A stretch of 64,000 nucleotides of DNA from Petrosia ficiformis. Lineage: Eukaryota; Porifera; Demospongiae; Haplosclerida; Petrosiidae. Under the pieces are notes generated by a model, which was given only the letters and a program-made list of their open reading frames with translations, searched no databases and was not told the origin of the DNA. The stretch spans positions 34,663,212 through 34,727,211 of the forward strand of contig OX345636.1 of NCBI GenBank assembly GCA_947044365.1. Reading direction: 5' to 3'. The position numbers were made by a program, and so were the translations under genes. Shown in pieces: positions 12,558-25,800 of the stretch; position 1 is the stretch's first letter; each line of letters begins with the position of its first letter.

Positions 12558-13632
12558 TACCACGAAGTCTACCTGTTCTTCTAGTACCAATGAGACCAAC
12601 TTTTCTTCCAGGGGAGTTCCTCTTCAGTCGACAGTACTGGGTTTACCTATATGTTGATGGTTACCTCCTCCATTATGATGTTCCACAGGCTATTGGAAAA
12701 TGATGAAGTGAATTCGTGCAAAAAGGTATATACAGGGCAGGTTCTCGCTATGCTGTGTTTGAAGGGTACAGAACCCTTCTTTAAAAAAAAGTATTCGTCT
12801 TGAATGCTAAAAACGCCTTGTAATGCTACAGTACTGTATATTGATTAAATTCTAATTATTCAAGGTGGGAGATTACAAGTGACAAATTCATTGTGATAAT
12901 ATACAATGTGATGTGGTTAAGAAATACTGTCAGTTATGAATAATTAATGAGCTAAAACCCCTCCTTGATTGATTTTCCAATGAGAACACTGATACAGGGT
13001 TTAATTTAGGGAGAGGGGCTACAATCTGATCCCTCCTTGAATTTAGTTTGCCAATAGGCACAGCAAAATACACCTGCACATCGCCTCTCGTAGTCTTTCA
13101 AATTCCCTTTGGGACATGTGGAACACAAAATAATTAGAGTATATATGATACAATGTACTACACTAGACAGAGTAGAACTTTTCATAGTATTGTAGTATAA
13201 TACAGCATACCAATGTTTTTGATAAGCATATATGGCGCACGATTGGCCCAAAGAGCTTCTTATTTGGCACAGCACAGTTCTCTTTTTGGTCCAGTGGCAC
13301 AGTTAATTATTATTATATTGTCACTAACAGCATTAACTATTTGTTAATTGGCTCAAGATGTATTCCCAATGACTCACACACTAACCATTTTTGAGCCAAT
13401 TTGGCCCAAGCTTCAAAACTTATCAAAAACTCTACCACATACATGTACGCTCTAATACTTCATTTATGTGCACGAACATACATGTGCAGTTACAGCTAAA
13501 CTACAAACACTCTAGACTATAAATACTTACATTCATAGCCACACCTCTAACACGTGGCCAACAGTTCCTTTTGTTCTTATACTTATGATATGCACTTCCT
13601 ACTTTCAATAGAGGTTTATCGATCCTACCTCC
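12558..13632 (-). pseudogene. RPL8: RPL8 (uL2) pseudogene fragment, copy 1
   Basis: Read on the minus strand, two exons of ribosomal protein L8 are recognisable. Exon 13632-13531 encodes [10 protein letters not shown]...[14 protein letters not shown] and ends at a GTAAGT donor. Exon 12689-12558 begins after TTTTCCAATAG and encodes GGGNHQHIGKPST. Damage: an in-frame TGA right after PSTVD, a one-base deletion in the G run at about 12613 that shifts the frame, and loss of the C-terminus. No 5' exons are present. A MITE copy sits in the intron. The retained intron shows it came from genomic DNA, not a processed mRNA. It is near-identical to copy 2 at 50566-51677. Confidence 0.85.
12731..12998. 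repeat. MITE-like repeat in RPL8 intron, family M1
   Basis: About 270 bp beginning TACAGGGCAGGTTCTCGC and ending with the inverted, diverged TGAGAACACTGATACAGG. Related copies are at 20266-20555 and 50770-51044. The ends form imperfect terminal inverted repeats around CAGGGTTCTCGC. It holds no coding sequence. Confidence 0.7.
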
Positions 13633-13801
13633 AATAGCAGTACATGAGTATGAGCTGCGCATGCCACACGTTATCATATGTTAACCCCTGAGATAAGGAC
13701 ACTTCATTATAAACAACAAAAAGGGCCATCCCAATGGCTTTCTCTTGTCATTGTATAGAAAACTATTATTACCAATGATGATGATATTATATATTCTATA
13801 G

Positions 13802-16800
13802 GATGGACACAGTGTGCTACACTGTGCTGCTTCGCATGGACAAGAAAAGGGCATTGATATACTTGTGAAGAGTGGAGCCAACATAAATGCTAGGGATAAA
13901 GTTAGTTTGTGTGTGGAGTGTGACCCTTATAGTGTATTCTGTATTCCATGTGCTATAGTCTTATTACACTATTATCCTACTATATTTTCATAATTGTGTG
14001 TCTGTTATTGTATATGTCTGTTATTTGGCTACACATTTGGCTATGCTATATAATTTATATTTAGATAGTTAGTATTCTCTATATTTAGTATATGATTAGT
14101 ATAAATCCAGGTGAAATGTTTGAGTTTTAAGTTATTACCTTTGTGGCCGAGGTGTACTATGGCTCCACTGTATTTACAGCGCTGCCTGCAAAATTGTTCA
14201 ACTTTTCTAAATCTTGATGACTGGCTGTGACACTTGAAACAACTCTATGTTGCTTCTGTACAAATTGCTGATAATCAATTAACATCACAAAAAAATTAGA
14301 GGAAGTACTCCTTTTGCACACAAGAGCTAAGAAATCTCATTAGCACTGATTGCTTATGATGCAGTATGCAGTTGCTATTGATGTCAATGGAAGATTCTGA
14401 AGTTTGCTGGTGGGTGGCAAAGATATACCGTTTATTCTAGAATAATTATGGTGAAACACTTGAGTTCATTTGCTTTCTAAGAGTTGTTGAATTGTGAAAA
14501 TTGGTTTTAGTTTGGGAAAGATCTCAGAGTTTATAGAAAAGGACAGTTGTTCAGAGACCATTATAAAACATACAGCTTTAATTTTCTACTAGCATCACTT
14601 GGAAAACAATTAACCTGACATCAGGATCCTTACTTGGGTTGTTCCCACAAAATTAATAATGTGTGTCCAGACATTTTCACACAACTGCTTCATTCTCGCT
14701 CAAAATACAACCAATTTTCACACTTCTGAACAGCTGTTAAGAAAGCACATGGGCTCCAGTTTTTCACTGTATTGTAATTAATGGAATAAATGGTATATCT
14801 TGGCCACCGATGAGCAAACTTGCAGAATCTTCCATACTTCTAGTACTTAAGAGATTAACTGGATGTGACGAAAGATAGTAATTATAAGTCTACTTATCAT
14901 TCATTAAATACTTTGCCTTGTGTGCAAAAGGTCTATTGTGTGACATTGTCATATGGAAATTAGAGTCTTTGGAAGTTTGAAAAAAGCATTATCTTTGAAC
15001 TAGTTTTGTTTTAGTTATATAACTAGATGGAAGTACGTGTGCATCATCTATACCAACTAGCTTAGAACGGCTATGGAGGAATACAGGAGATCACTGACAA
15101 AGTCAATGACACTCAACAAGTGCAAGGGACTACAAACTAGTAAATGAGCCAATGATTCCATTCTACCTACCCGTGGGAATTAGCTGAAATAGATGTATTA
15201 GTTTAGTTGACTGGATCAGGCAACAAACGGGAGTTGCGAACATCATAGAGTGCATCTGCAAAACAAAACACAGATGGACAGGGCACATAGCTAGGCTAAC
15301 AGATAATAGATGGACAATCAAAACAACGGAATGGACTCCAAGAAATTATAGCAGAAAGCCAGGACGCCCAAAGATGAGATGGAAGGACGACCTTGTTAAT
15401 AAAATTGGCCCCACCTGGTCAAGACTAACAAAGGACTGAAGTTTGTGGGAAAAATCCAGGGAGGGGCTCTTCCAGCTGGAGTGAATCACGCCACTTGATA
15501 TTGATATACTTCACATAGTATTACTGAACCTCTGAAGACCATCTTCATGATATGGAGTTCCAAACATAAGTCACATAACATTGGCTCAGAGTATAGATCC
15601 AGAGAATTGGCTAAGTCTGCAACAGAATATAGTTTTGGCCACATAGCCGAATCCCACCAAGTTATTGACAAGCAGAGCACACTGTTCAGACAATAAAGAA
15701 TCTTCAAATTCGTACTTGGCTTTACTGATCATTCAATACAGCTAGAATTTCATAGAAATTATTGTTATCATTGAAATATACCATCAGTAATTATAGAGAT
15801 GTAATAATTGTTATATATAGGTTATACACCTACTTGCTATTCATGCTATTAAGATCCCGAGGGTGAAGCCTAAGGGATGCTAAATAGAATGAATTCCGAC
15901 AAATGGGTGTGTCCATTATAATTATAATTTTGTTGAGTCATAGTATTTAAATTGTATTCTTGGTTGAATATGCTGAGTCATAACCTTTAAAACATATTCG
16001 TAGCAGAATTACCGCCAAATTGAGTGAACACACAATGACATTGCACAAAAGTTAGGTTGTCTAAGACATGTTTATGGTTTCCACTATACAAACCGGGTGT
16101 TTATACAAATAAATCCCTCTGAAGCGGGATCTTTAGTAAATAAATCCCTTATTAGAGCATCTAGCATCAAATGGAATTATTTATGCTACGATTTATATAT
16201 TGTTATTATTATACTGCTTAATAATTTTTAATGCCACTGTTGTATGTACATGGTAGGGTTGGGGTTGGGGGTATATCACAGTTGTAAGGGGGAAAGGGGA
16301 AAGACTAAGTTTCCCCCAACTTTATAGACCTAGTGACATGCTAAAGATACTTACAAGTACTTACAAAAACAATATTCCAGGTGCATCCACTACCACACGT
16401 CAAAGGAAAGGTTCTAGAGGAGAAAATTACACTAAATTTCGCCATTTATTCCAGTCTAAAATCTCCGAAACCCTCAAACCCACACCCCCAAACCTGGAGG
16501 CCAATTTAAGACAACCAACACCAACTAGAAAGTAGACTACATATTCATTCTTTCATAAAGTTCACAGTTTTAAAATAATAGGGGGTTAAAAAAACTACTT
16601 CTGCCCCTTGGATAAAGAAGGGCTGACCTTTGAGCTTGAAACCTACTTTGACACCATCTTTAGCTTACTTACCATGGTGGCTTGCTCCATTCCCACCATC
16701 ACCACTCAATACATACTTGGCAACACTGGAAGGGTGTAGCTTCTGTAAACATCACATTCACAAATAATGTGATATGACTATCTGGTTATGCAAACTTGTG

Positions 16801-19800
16801 TGCACACAATACAGTCTACTTCCACTGGACAGGTAGGACCATCATACTGACCACCATATTCCTACAGAAAACAAAAGAGAATAGGCACCATACCATTTCA
16901 TAAACACCGGCACCAATGACTGATCTTCGCTGCTGAGTTAATTTTGATCAGTACCCAAACTTCATGAAATGTTACTAATGCAATTTATGTGTGATGTTGT
17001 TATTATGTAGTTTCATACTTTATGTATTAGTATTACCCCTATATATTCTGTAGTCTGGAAAAACCCCCATCCACATGGCAGCTGAGAATGGTCACGAACA
17101 AGTGATTGATTTACTAATTAAGGAGGGAGCTGACAAAGATGCTACGAGTTTATTTGCATTTGATTGTCTTGTATCTTTCCATTATTGTATGGCTTGCGTG
17201 TGAAAACTGTCAGTCTCCTCTCTTTTAAGTATTATATTATATTATATATATATATATTATATATATATATATATATGTATATCAGAAATGTTGTTTACAG
17301 ATATTTTGATTGATGTTTTCTTTAATTGACATGATGTAGATGTATATAAGTAGCTGATCTGTGTATTATATTTTGCATATCCTGACTTTTATTATAAAGA
17401 ACTATTTTGAAGAACTTGAGAGGAATAATCTTCTTCATTAGTATAGTCATTCCTAGTTTGACCTACAAGAACATCAACACCTGGAACCTTACCTAATACT
17501 AAAGGTCTCTTTAAGTCAGTGTAACACCATCTTTGTCAACTGATTTTTGGTCTATGTATTAGAGAGTTTCTACTAGGTTCAACCTATTTAATAGTAATCC
17601 TCAATGAAGTTGCCTGTGTAACTATTATGGGGCATGCAGACAGAAAATGACTGTTAGTTTAAAATATCAGATTCTGAAATACCACTTCTGGTACTCATTT
17701 CAACATGCCTATCTGACTCTGATACACTAAGCATACCTTGTGAGTCAAACGTACATGTAGCTAGGCCACAGGATAGATATCATCAGACAGAACAGAATGA
17801 TCTAAATAATTTTATGATGGATTACTTGGAAAGCATGATCTGCGTTTTGTGCCATAGCACTCTCATGCAACCTATAACACCAAATCAACTAGCTAGTTGT
17901 ACATTCCAGCCTTTCCTTCAATAATTTAACCACCTACCACACCTGCACCAATGCAATACCTTGAAATTGTTAATCCAGTTTATGTGAATTAACCCTTAGA
18001 AGACTGATGTCACATATATGTAACATTTCACCCCTATGTGGTTCGGAGTGTGTTCCTAGCTTTACGAAGCTCTCCAAAAACTTGTAATTGGCGTCAGGCA
18101 CAAGCCCATGAAAATGGCTAAAAAAATTTGATGGTTTTTCGGCCGCCCTTTGGCCTAAATAATGACTACGTGGGGAATTTTAAAGGGGGATGTCCCCCGT
18201 TAACTGGGGTTCGAAGGGGGCACAGCTCCCTCGCCGCCCACGCAAATTGTGGTTTCATTGACCCCACCCACGCGCTCTGGTGGGTATCTGAGGCATTTCC
18301 CTTGCTGTAAAACCTGAAATCGTGGGTGTAACTGGTACCAACATGCAGTGGGGTCATTTTGTTTGCCACAGTTCCAGTCAAAAGAGGGAGAGCACTGCAT
18401 TTGATTTAATCCTACTAAGCGTTTTTGGACTTTCGAGTCCCGGTAAGCAAGGTAGTAGAAGTAGTACTCCATGTCGGAAAAGGAGCCATGTTTGGGCAGA
18501 GAAAGTGAACGGTGGGCAAAATATATGCAATAGAGTCGCCAGTGTTGGAAATGGGAAGAAATTTGAAAAACAAGCTCAGTCCTGTAAGGGTTAAGACTAC
18601 TTGAAATTGTCTGCAGCAAGCTTAAGTACCAGAGCTTGTACCAAGAATCTACTGGTTGTCTGGCTGGGAAATGGACTGAAGGCAGAATCATCAACATAAT
18701 CTTGGAGTTATAGGAAAGAAGTAGTGTCGAGCCGCTCCAACAAACAAGCTACTTCCACTAAACCAATTGAAGATAGGTGGCAACTTATACATGCAAAATG
18801 TAAAGAGAAGCTTTGAGATCATTAATTATTCATGAAGGATGTGGTTACAGTTAGATAACAAGCCTTGCCTTGTAAACAATTAAGCTGAAAATATTTACTC
18901 TTCTTGTTTTGGAAGGATATTACATAAGATCACCTTAACATTGCCATTCTGGGAGCACTGTGGGTAGTCGAACATGACTTGCTAAAACAGTGAATCTGAA
19001 AACCACTTGAAACCATCAACGTGCTTCTGGACCTTAGGAACCCTACTCCAAACAATCATAATAATGCCAATGCACTCTAGAATAAGCCATATTCATGTCA
19101 TAATAAATCATGTGTGGTCTTTTATGTACCTTGTTCTGACATGCAGTAATTTTTGGGAGTGTCTTCTATCATGTATTTCTACATCTTTGTCTATGTTTAG
19201 CCACCATACATACATATGGATGTGCAAACGTACATTTGATGTATCTATGGGTATACAAAGCTCACCAACAAAAACAATTTGAGCTACTTAGTTGTTCATA
19301 GGGAGGTGGTCAATTATAGTGTCGATTAATCAACATGCCAACCAACATGTCAACAAGAAGTTCTTTCTCTTTAGTTTGATATTAGTAATAATATTATGAT
19401 TATCAACTTTTAGTAATGTTTGCAATATGTGAAAACTTCCACTTCATAACAATTGTACATCACAATTTTCAGGAGCATTGGTTAAAATGATCTAAGTCTT
19501 GAGTTGTTCTTTCGTAATAAAGGATCTCCTTATGTACTATATAACTTTATGAAATATGTTTTTTCATTCTATATACAAGAGTTACAAACTAGGAAATTAA
19601 ACTCAATTCTTGCTGTCACTACCACTGCATATAATTATAATTATGTGCACATCCACACTTACGCCTATGTATGCACATATACACATGCACATATGCATAT
19701 TTTCAAACCTACACGCAGACACGCATATAGACATGCAATCACCCTCACACAAACATATGCAGAAATACACACACATTATCTCTGTATCACATACCCAGAC

Positions 19801-22800
19801 TCTTAAAAATGGCAGAGAAAAAGAGCCTGGATTTGACTGTTTGCTTATGCGCTCTGATTCTGATGTATCCCATGCATACACACTCTAATATGAGGCCAAG
19901 GAATATTCACTTTTGTTATTATGATTGTTTCTATTGCCTTTTATAGGATGGTAACACAATAATTCATGGTGCTGCATTCCATTGTAATCAAAGTGTCCTG
20001 GAATTTCTTTTCAATAAAGGAGGAGACTTCACTGTAGTCAATAATGTTAGTATCAATATTAATCATTATAAACCTGAAGGATAGTGCAGTATAGGCCACT
20101 TATCTCAATCTTAATTATGGGACACTGCATGCGAATTGTCCATGGATGACCCCCCTATGTTTTGATATGATTAATTATGTATGTAATCTATTACCTGCAT
20201 GTGATGGCTATATAGAATCTCACCCCTCTTGGAAGTTGGGTTACCACTATGCACAACACAATAATCCTTACAAGGATTCTTGCAAAGCCATTTTTGAAGG
20301 GTACAGAACCCTTCTTAACAAGAAAGGTTCTTTCTTAAATTCTTAAAACATCAGCTAAACCATTCTGTAAGCATTGCTACAGTATTGTATATTCTATTCT
20401 AAATAATTGTTAAGATTACAAGTGGCTGTGGCTTCACACTAATTAAAGTAAACATTGTGATAATGTACACATTGTGATATGAAGAAATACTGTTGAATTA
20501 GGAATAATTAATGAACATTCCCCCTTCATGATTGTTTTTCCGGCGAGAACCCTGTATGTCGCCTTCAACATTCCCCTTCTTGATTGTTTTTCTTGCGAGA
20601 ACCCTATACGTCACCTTCAAAGTCTTTTATATTCTGTGTTTGCCTCCCCCACCATTCAACAAAGTTTCTAAAGGAAGGCCTGATTACTTACTAATTATAA
20701 TCTTTTAATATGACATCATGATTATATATGTAAATTTCATAAACGAAAATTAATGTTTCTGTTTTCCATAGAATGGCCTAACCCCACTTCACAAGGCAGC
20801 AGCTATACATTATAGTCCTAGTGGGGGTGTGGCTGATTAATTATTTACCACACACTCACATAATTAATTGCTCATCACGTTTTCAATGCCTTCAAAAATT
20901 AGCAGCTATCGGTTTCTTCGTATTTTTATAATTTTAAATCATAACTAACTGCAGTCTCAAAATAGAAACCTGGGGATTCATGTAGTAAATAGACTGTATT
21001 AATAACTCTTATGGCCTCTTCAAGACAATACAGCAATAACCTGTCGACCTAATCTCAATTATGGTAAATACTACCGACATTATGTTATGGCTGAGACTTG
21101 TTTTATTCACAGACACTGTTATGTACTAAATTGTTTACTTTATGATTAAAATATCCAATTGTTTTATGTCTACAATACATAATTATTTTTGATGCTCAAT
21201 AATTTATATAGCAACTTGTGCATACTTCTCTTAGATCTAATTTATTACATTGTCCACAGAATGAAAACACACCACTGGATCTTGCTGGAAAAAGTGATTA
21301 TGAAGAACATTTATTTATTTTAAAGGATGCATTGGTGAGATTATTATAATTAATTTACATGAGCATAGCCAGTGGAATGGGGGGATTGGGAGGTTTGGGG
21401 GGCTATAGCTCTCCATTCTACTACTAATAATTATAATATAATAATATAAAAACATTTTGAGCTATTAGAGCATACACATCTATAGTTTGTTTACCTGATT
21501 GTGAACCAGATTATTCTTAGATCAAAGCAGCTATTTTATGAAGGATATAAGTTATATAACATGGTTAAGACACATTATTTGTCTATGAGTCAATCAATTA
21601 CTACACAAGTAATGGGGAAAATGACAACACTGCTCATGAAAATTAGCTATATACCCAAATGCTCAGCCCGAAACATTTTAAAGGCGTTCCATTGCCTATG
21701 TACATGAGCTGTATATAATTTATCACTGTAAATTTAGATTTCATCTTAATTATAATTACTCATCAATAATTTCTAAAATCATTCCACATTATAATTATTC
21801 ATTCAAATAATCTTTTATATCCAGACAAAACAAAGAAAGCCAGTGGAAGCAAAACAAACCAAAACAGAAAAACAAAGTAAGAAACATTTCTTTCACTATT
21901 GTATATATAATTATGATTGATTTAGAGTTCAAACTCTATTTGTAGAAATTAATCATGTATGTATAGGTTACACACAGTGGTAAAGGTTTCTACTGGATTT
22001 ATCAAACCGAGGGCCGAAAGCACGAGGTTTTGATAAATCAGTAGAAACTATACCGAGGTGTATAACCGTCTTCTATCATGAAACGCGCACAAAATATAGT
22101 AACTATGCAAATCTTTGCGTGTGACAACAGTATATATAATTTCACTAACCTAGTATGGATTTTTGTGACTCCTTAAACAAGTAACTGAAACAGTTCAATC
22201 GCAAATGACAGAAAGAGCTCCTACATACTTACTCAGCATGTGGCCAACTTCCGACTCCTCCTCTATTCCAATGTAAGGTATGGCTCTTCCAGCAACAATT
22301 GATCGCAGTCAAGACCAGCCCCACTCAACTCTCTTGGAATGTCATACGACAAGGAATGGGAATGAGGGTATCAGATGAGCAAAAGAATGAGAGTCAACAG
22401 TTCTCAACACACCACAAATGGCAGAAAAACCTTAAGCTATCCGAGGCTACTCACATTGAAGCTAAGCGACACTCTGGGGCTCACCCATTAGCTATAAATC
22501 TCAGTAGCAATGATACTATCAATTATAACTGCAATCACTGAACAGTATATACAAATAATGCTATAATCACGTAACATAAAATATCATGGCAAATAATAAT
22601 AAAATAACAGAAAACAATCTCCCAGCAATGACCGAGCCATTTAGTAAAAGTGACCGATTAAACTGCTTGAAATAAAAGGTTGATAACTAGTTATCAACCT
22701 CCTGAATAGGTTGATAACCAGGGGTGTGGAAACATTGAGCCGACTACCGGACATTTTGGCCTATTTTATCCACTCTTGTCCTGCTCCCCATATACTTTGT

Positions 22801-25800
22801 ATACAGTTTAGTTTCAATTTACCGGACATTCACTACATTTATCAGACAATGTCCTACATGGCTGGCTGTTTCCACACCACTGTTGATAACACATTTATCA
22901 ACCTCGTTTTAAGCAATCTGATTGGTCAGTTTACTAGTAGAAATTGAAGTTATAATAGTGTGGATTTGAGGTTGTGAATGTCAGTTATCTTAAAGTTTTA
23001 TTTATTATAAGTGTTGGTATACAAACAATGAGCCTGATCTCAACTGTTTGTGCATGTGCTAATTAATGTGCAAAGGCAGGTGGTCACCAAAGGGTGAGTT
23101 AGTTTGTAGTACTCAGCAACACACAGAATCTGCTCCTGGTTTAGAATGAGATTTAGATTTCCTCAGATGGCTTCTGGGGCCTGTAGCTGATGATATTCAA
23201 AAACATTCCAGAGGTGTAAATATTCATCATATTCAAAAATCACAATGGTTTTACAACTGCATTATAGTAGTAAACTCTTGGAGGGAGGGTGGAGTCTATA
23301 AAAACGTTTTTAAATATATTTTAATGCTAAAGTAGATATTAATTTCTCATTGTTGCAGGTGACAGTGGAGAAGAGTCATCTGAGACTATTGAAGGTATTT
23401 CTACTATATAATTACACTGTTAGGAGTAGAAGTGAAAATCAACATGTAAAAAATAAAGCAACTTTTATGTGCATTACTGAAATTACAGCGCAAGGAAGAC
23501 ATATGGTTGAAACAAGCATATAGCACATACAAAGCTAGTTCTGTAAGCTTACATGTTGAGAGCACACATTGTAATTTCCATAGTACACTAGGTTTGTTAG
23601 TGTTCCATATATACAGTGCATTAATTTGCTGGGTTATAAGTGTATGGGCATGAGATTCTTATTTTCCCCAGTTTGTTCAGTAGTGCTGTAGGGATGAAAA
23701 ATTTTAGAGTAAATCTCTTTTTAACTGATTAGTAAACTTATTGTTGTTTAGTAAACCTCTTGCAATGTTGCTATACGAATTCCATACAAACTTTGTTGTA
23801 AGGCTGGATCTGATTTTTAGAAGTGATCGACTGAGAAAGTCACTGAAGTGTGGGCATTGACTGCTGACTACTACTTACAGTTTCACAACCCAGGGGCTTT
23901 TGCAAAAACACTCATTATATCCAAGCATACCTACCATGGATATAATATACTGATTGCGAGGTGTGGCTCAGCATCTCATCAAAATCAAAGTAACTGAATA
24001 CAGGCAATCTGCAACTTTCTCAAACTACTGGAGCAATATAACAGTCACCTCAACCTTGCTCACCAATTACTGCAAACACAACATTTACCCGGGCCAGAGT
24101 GCGAGCAAAAGCTTTTTTCATTCATCCTCTCAACATCCCTTTGTCTCTTACTAGACCAAGCTATATACATTACCATGTGCTATATGCAATTCTAATCTCC
24201 CTGTATTTGTTTGTAAGTGCTCTAAGCTAACTCCAAAGTAACATCAAAAGTCGGAAACTTTAATCAAAGTGCCATCCGATAACATCCAACAAAGCGTGGA
24301 TGTTTTGAACAATAGAATGCTGATGCATTTGATTACCCTCGAACGATATCGAAAACTTACAGAAATTTCATACTAATTCACAAAAATCACCTAAACGGTG
24401 ATTAGATCCATTACAATGATCATAAGATAAACCATGATTAAAACTTACAGCAACATTAGCCACTAACTTACCATTATTCACTTGCATGTTGTATTCTAAT
24501 TATGTGTATGCTAGATGTAATACGGTCCCAAGTAGCATATTTCACCTGCAAATGCCCATTTCCAGTCCTTTCCTTTATCATCTATGCTATAATCTAGATA
24601 CTGTATTCTTGGTTTCTACGCATAACAGAACTACTTGGCAAACATTAATTACATTGGCCTCTGCCATCAGTAATTGAACTGTTTCCATGCTGTTCTATTG
24701 CATGTAGAAACCTCGAATACAGTACCTCACCTATATTTAGTAAACCAGAACATAAAGAAAACCTATGAGAATGAAAACTCACAATTAGCAACCTCAAACA
24801 TCGAAATGCAAGTAACAACAGAGCAACTTGAAGAAAATCTGTTGTTATTTAAAAAAGGTATATAATCATATCTACTACTGTATGCATTTTCACTATACCT
24901 GTAATTGTGTTTTTATGATAAATACAATTTTTTTACTACCACAACCTGCACATGTCATCATTCTGTTTCTTAGAAATCTTAAATATGGAGAATATTCTCA
25001 AACAGAAAGAAGCTCATTTGCAAGCTACATTGGAACGTATATGGCAACAAAATAATGGTAAGGCTATCAGCTAGGTATATAGCAAAATTAAACACCAGTT
25101 CAAAATGTTGTTCTAAAGTCCATTGAGGGTATTGTAAATGACTAAAATTATAAATACATGTAATTATAATTATTATAATTATTATAAAGCTAGCTAGAAT
25201 TACTATTAATTTATTTGACTGTGGCAAGTTTATAAACTCTTACTCCACCTTAGCATCGTTAATCTTCACTGAAATATACATATACAGTGGATACATTGAA
25301 GAAATGTGGATAATTCGAATTGAAATTATGCACTTTTTATTTCAGATTTACAGCTTGAAAAGAAGAAGTCATTGGTTATGTTGCAAGAACTGGAAAAGAA
25401 ACAACAAGATTTGAACAAAAAACGTATAGGTTATTTAACTATTATAATTGTATATATTTATTAATGTCAATGGTGTGTTATTAATATCAGAGCACGAGTC
25501 TTTCCAGAAGAAGGTTCTCAGTAAAGATAAACAAGTGGAGGAGCTGCAGAGTATATTGGATGGGACAAAAATGAAAACGCAATTGGTATCCTGCTCAGAT
25601 GTTATCGAGCAGAAAAAGGATGAAGCAGTACAGTTTAACTTCATTGTACCATGCAGTATCAGGTTAGGAATACATAGTGTTTTTCTATATATAATCAGTA
25701 ACTGTTATTAATTGTTTTTATCCAGACCATCTTGACAGTGTACTAGTTGCTGGTGAAATACTCTTTCTTATTCAAGGGGATCAACCCCAGTCACTAAACT

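Larger units (their letters stand above)
12558..13968. repeat. Segmental duplication, copy 1 (partner 50598-52008)
   Basis: About 1.41 kb aligns collinearly with 50598-52008, with few mismatches and small indels. It spans the RPL8 fragment (minus strand) and one ankyrin exon (plus strand). Homology stops near 13968 (after CCATGTGCTATAGTCTT) and near 12558 (CCACGAAGTCTACCTG). Confidence 0.9.
13969..17053. other. Large intron of the ankyrin-ZU5 gene
   Basis: No host exon seen. It contains the foldback element at 14311-14933 and a LINE tail at 15222-15483. The rest is unremarkable AT-rich sequence. Confidence 0.6.

Noticed and set aside
13006..13275. 89-codon minus-strand ORF duplicated at 51051-51320
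   Set aside because: It lies in the RPL8 fragment intron; its conservation is explained by the segmental duplication.
18128..18697. ORFs of 60-165 codons on both strands
   Set aside because: They lie in and across the GC-rich piggyBac-like MITE and overlap each other on opposite strands; no family resemblance.
19504..19888. Overlapping ORFs on both strands near 19.6-19.9 kb
   Set aside because: CACA/CATA-rich low-complexity sequence in an ankyrin gene intron; the real exon begins at 19947.
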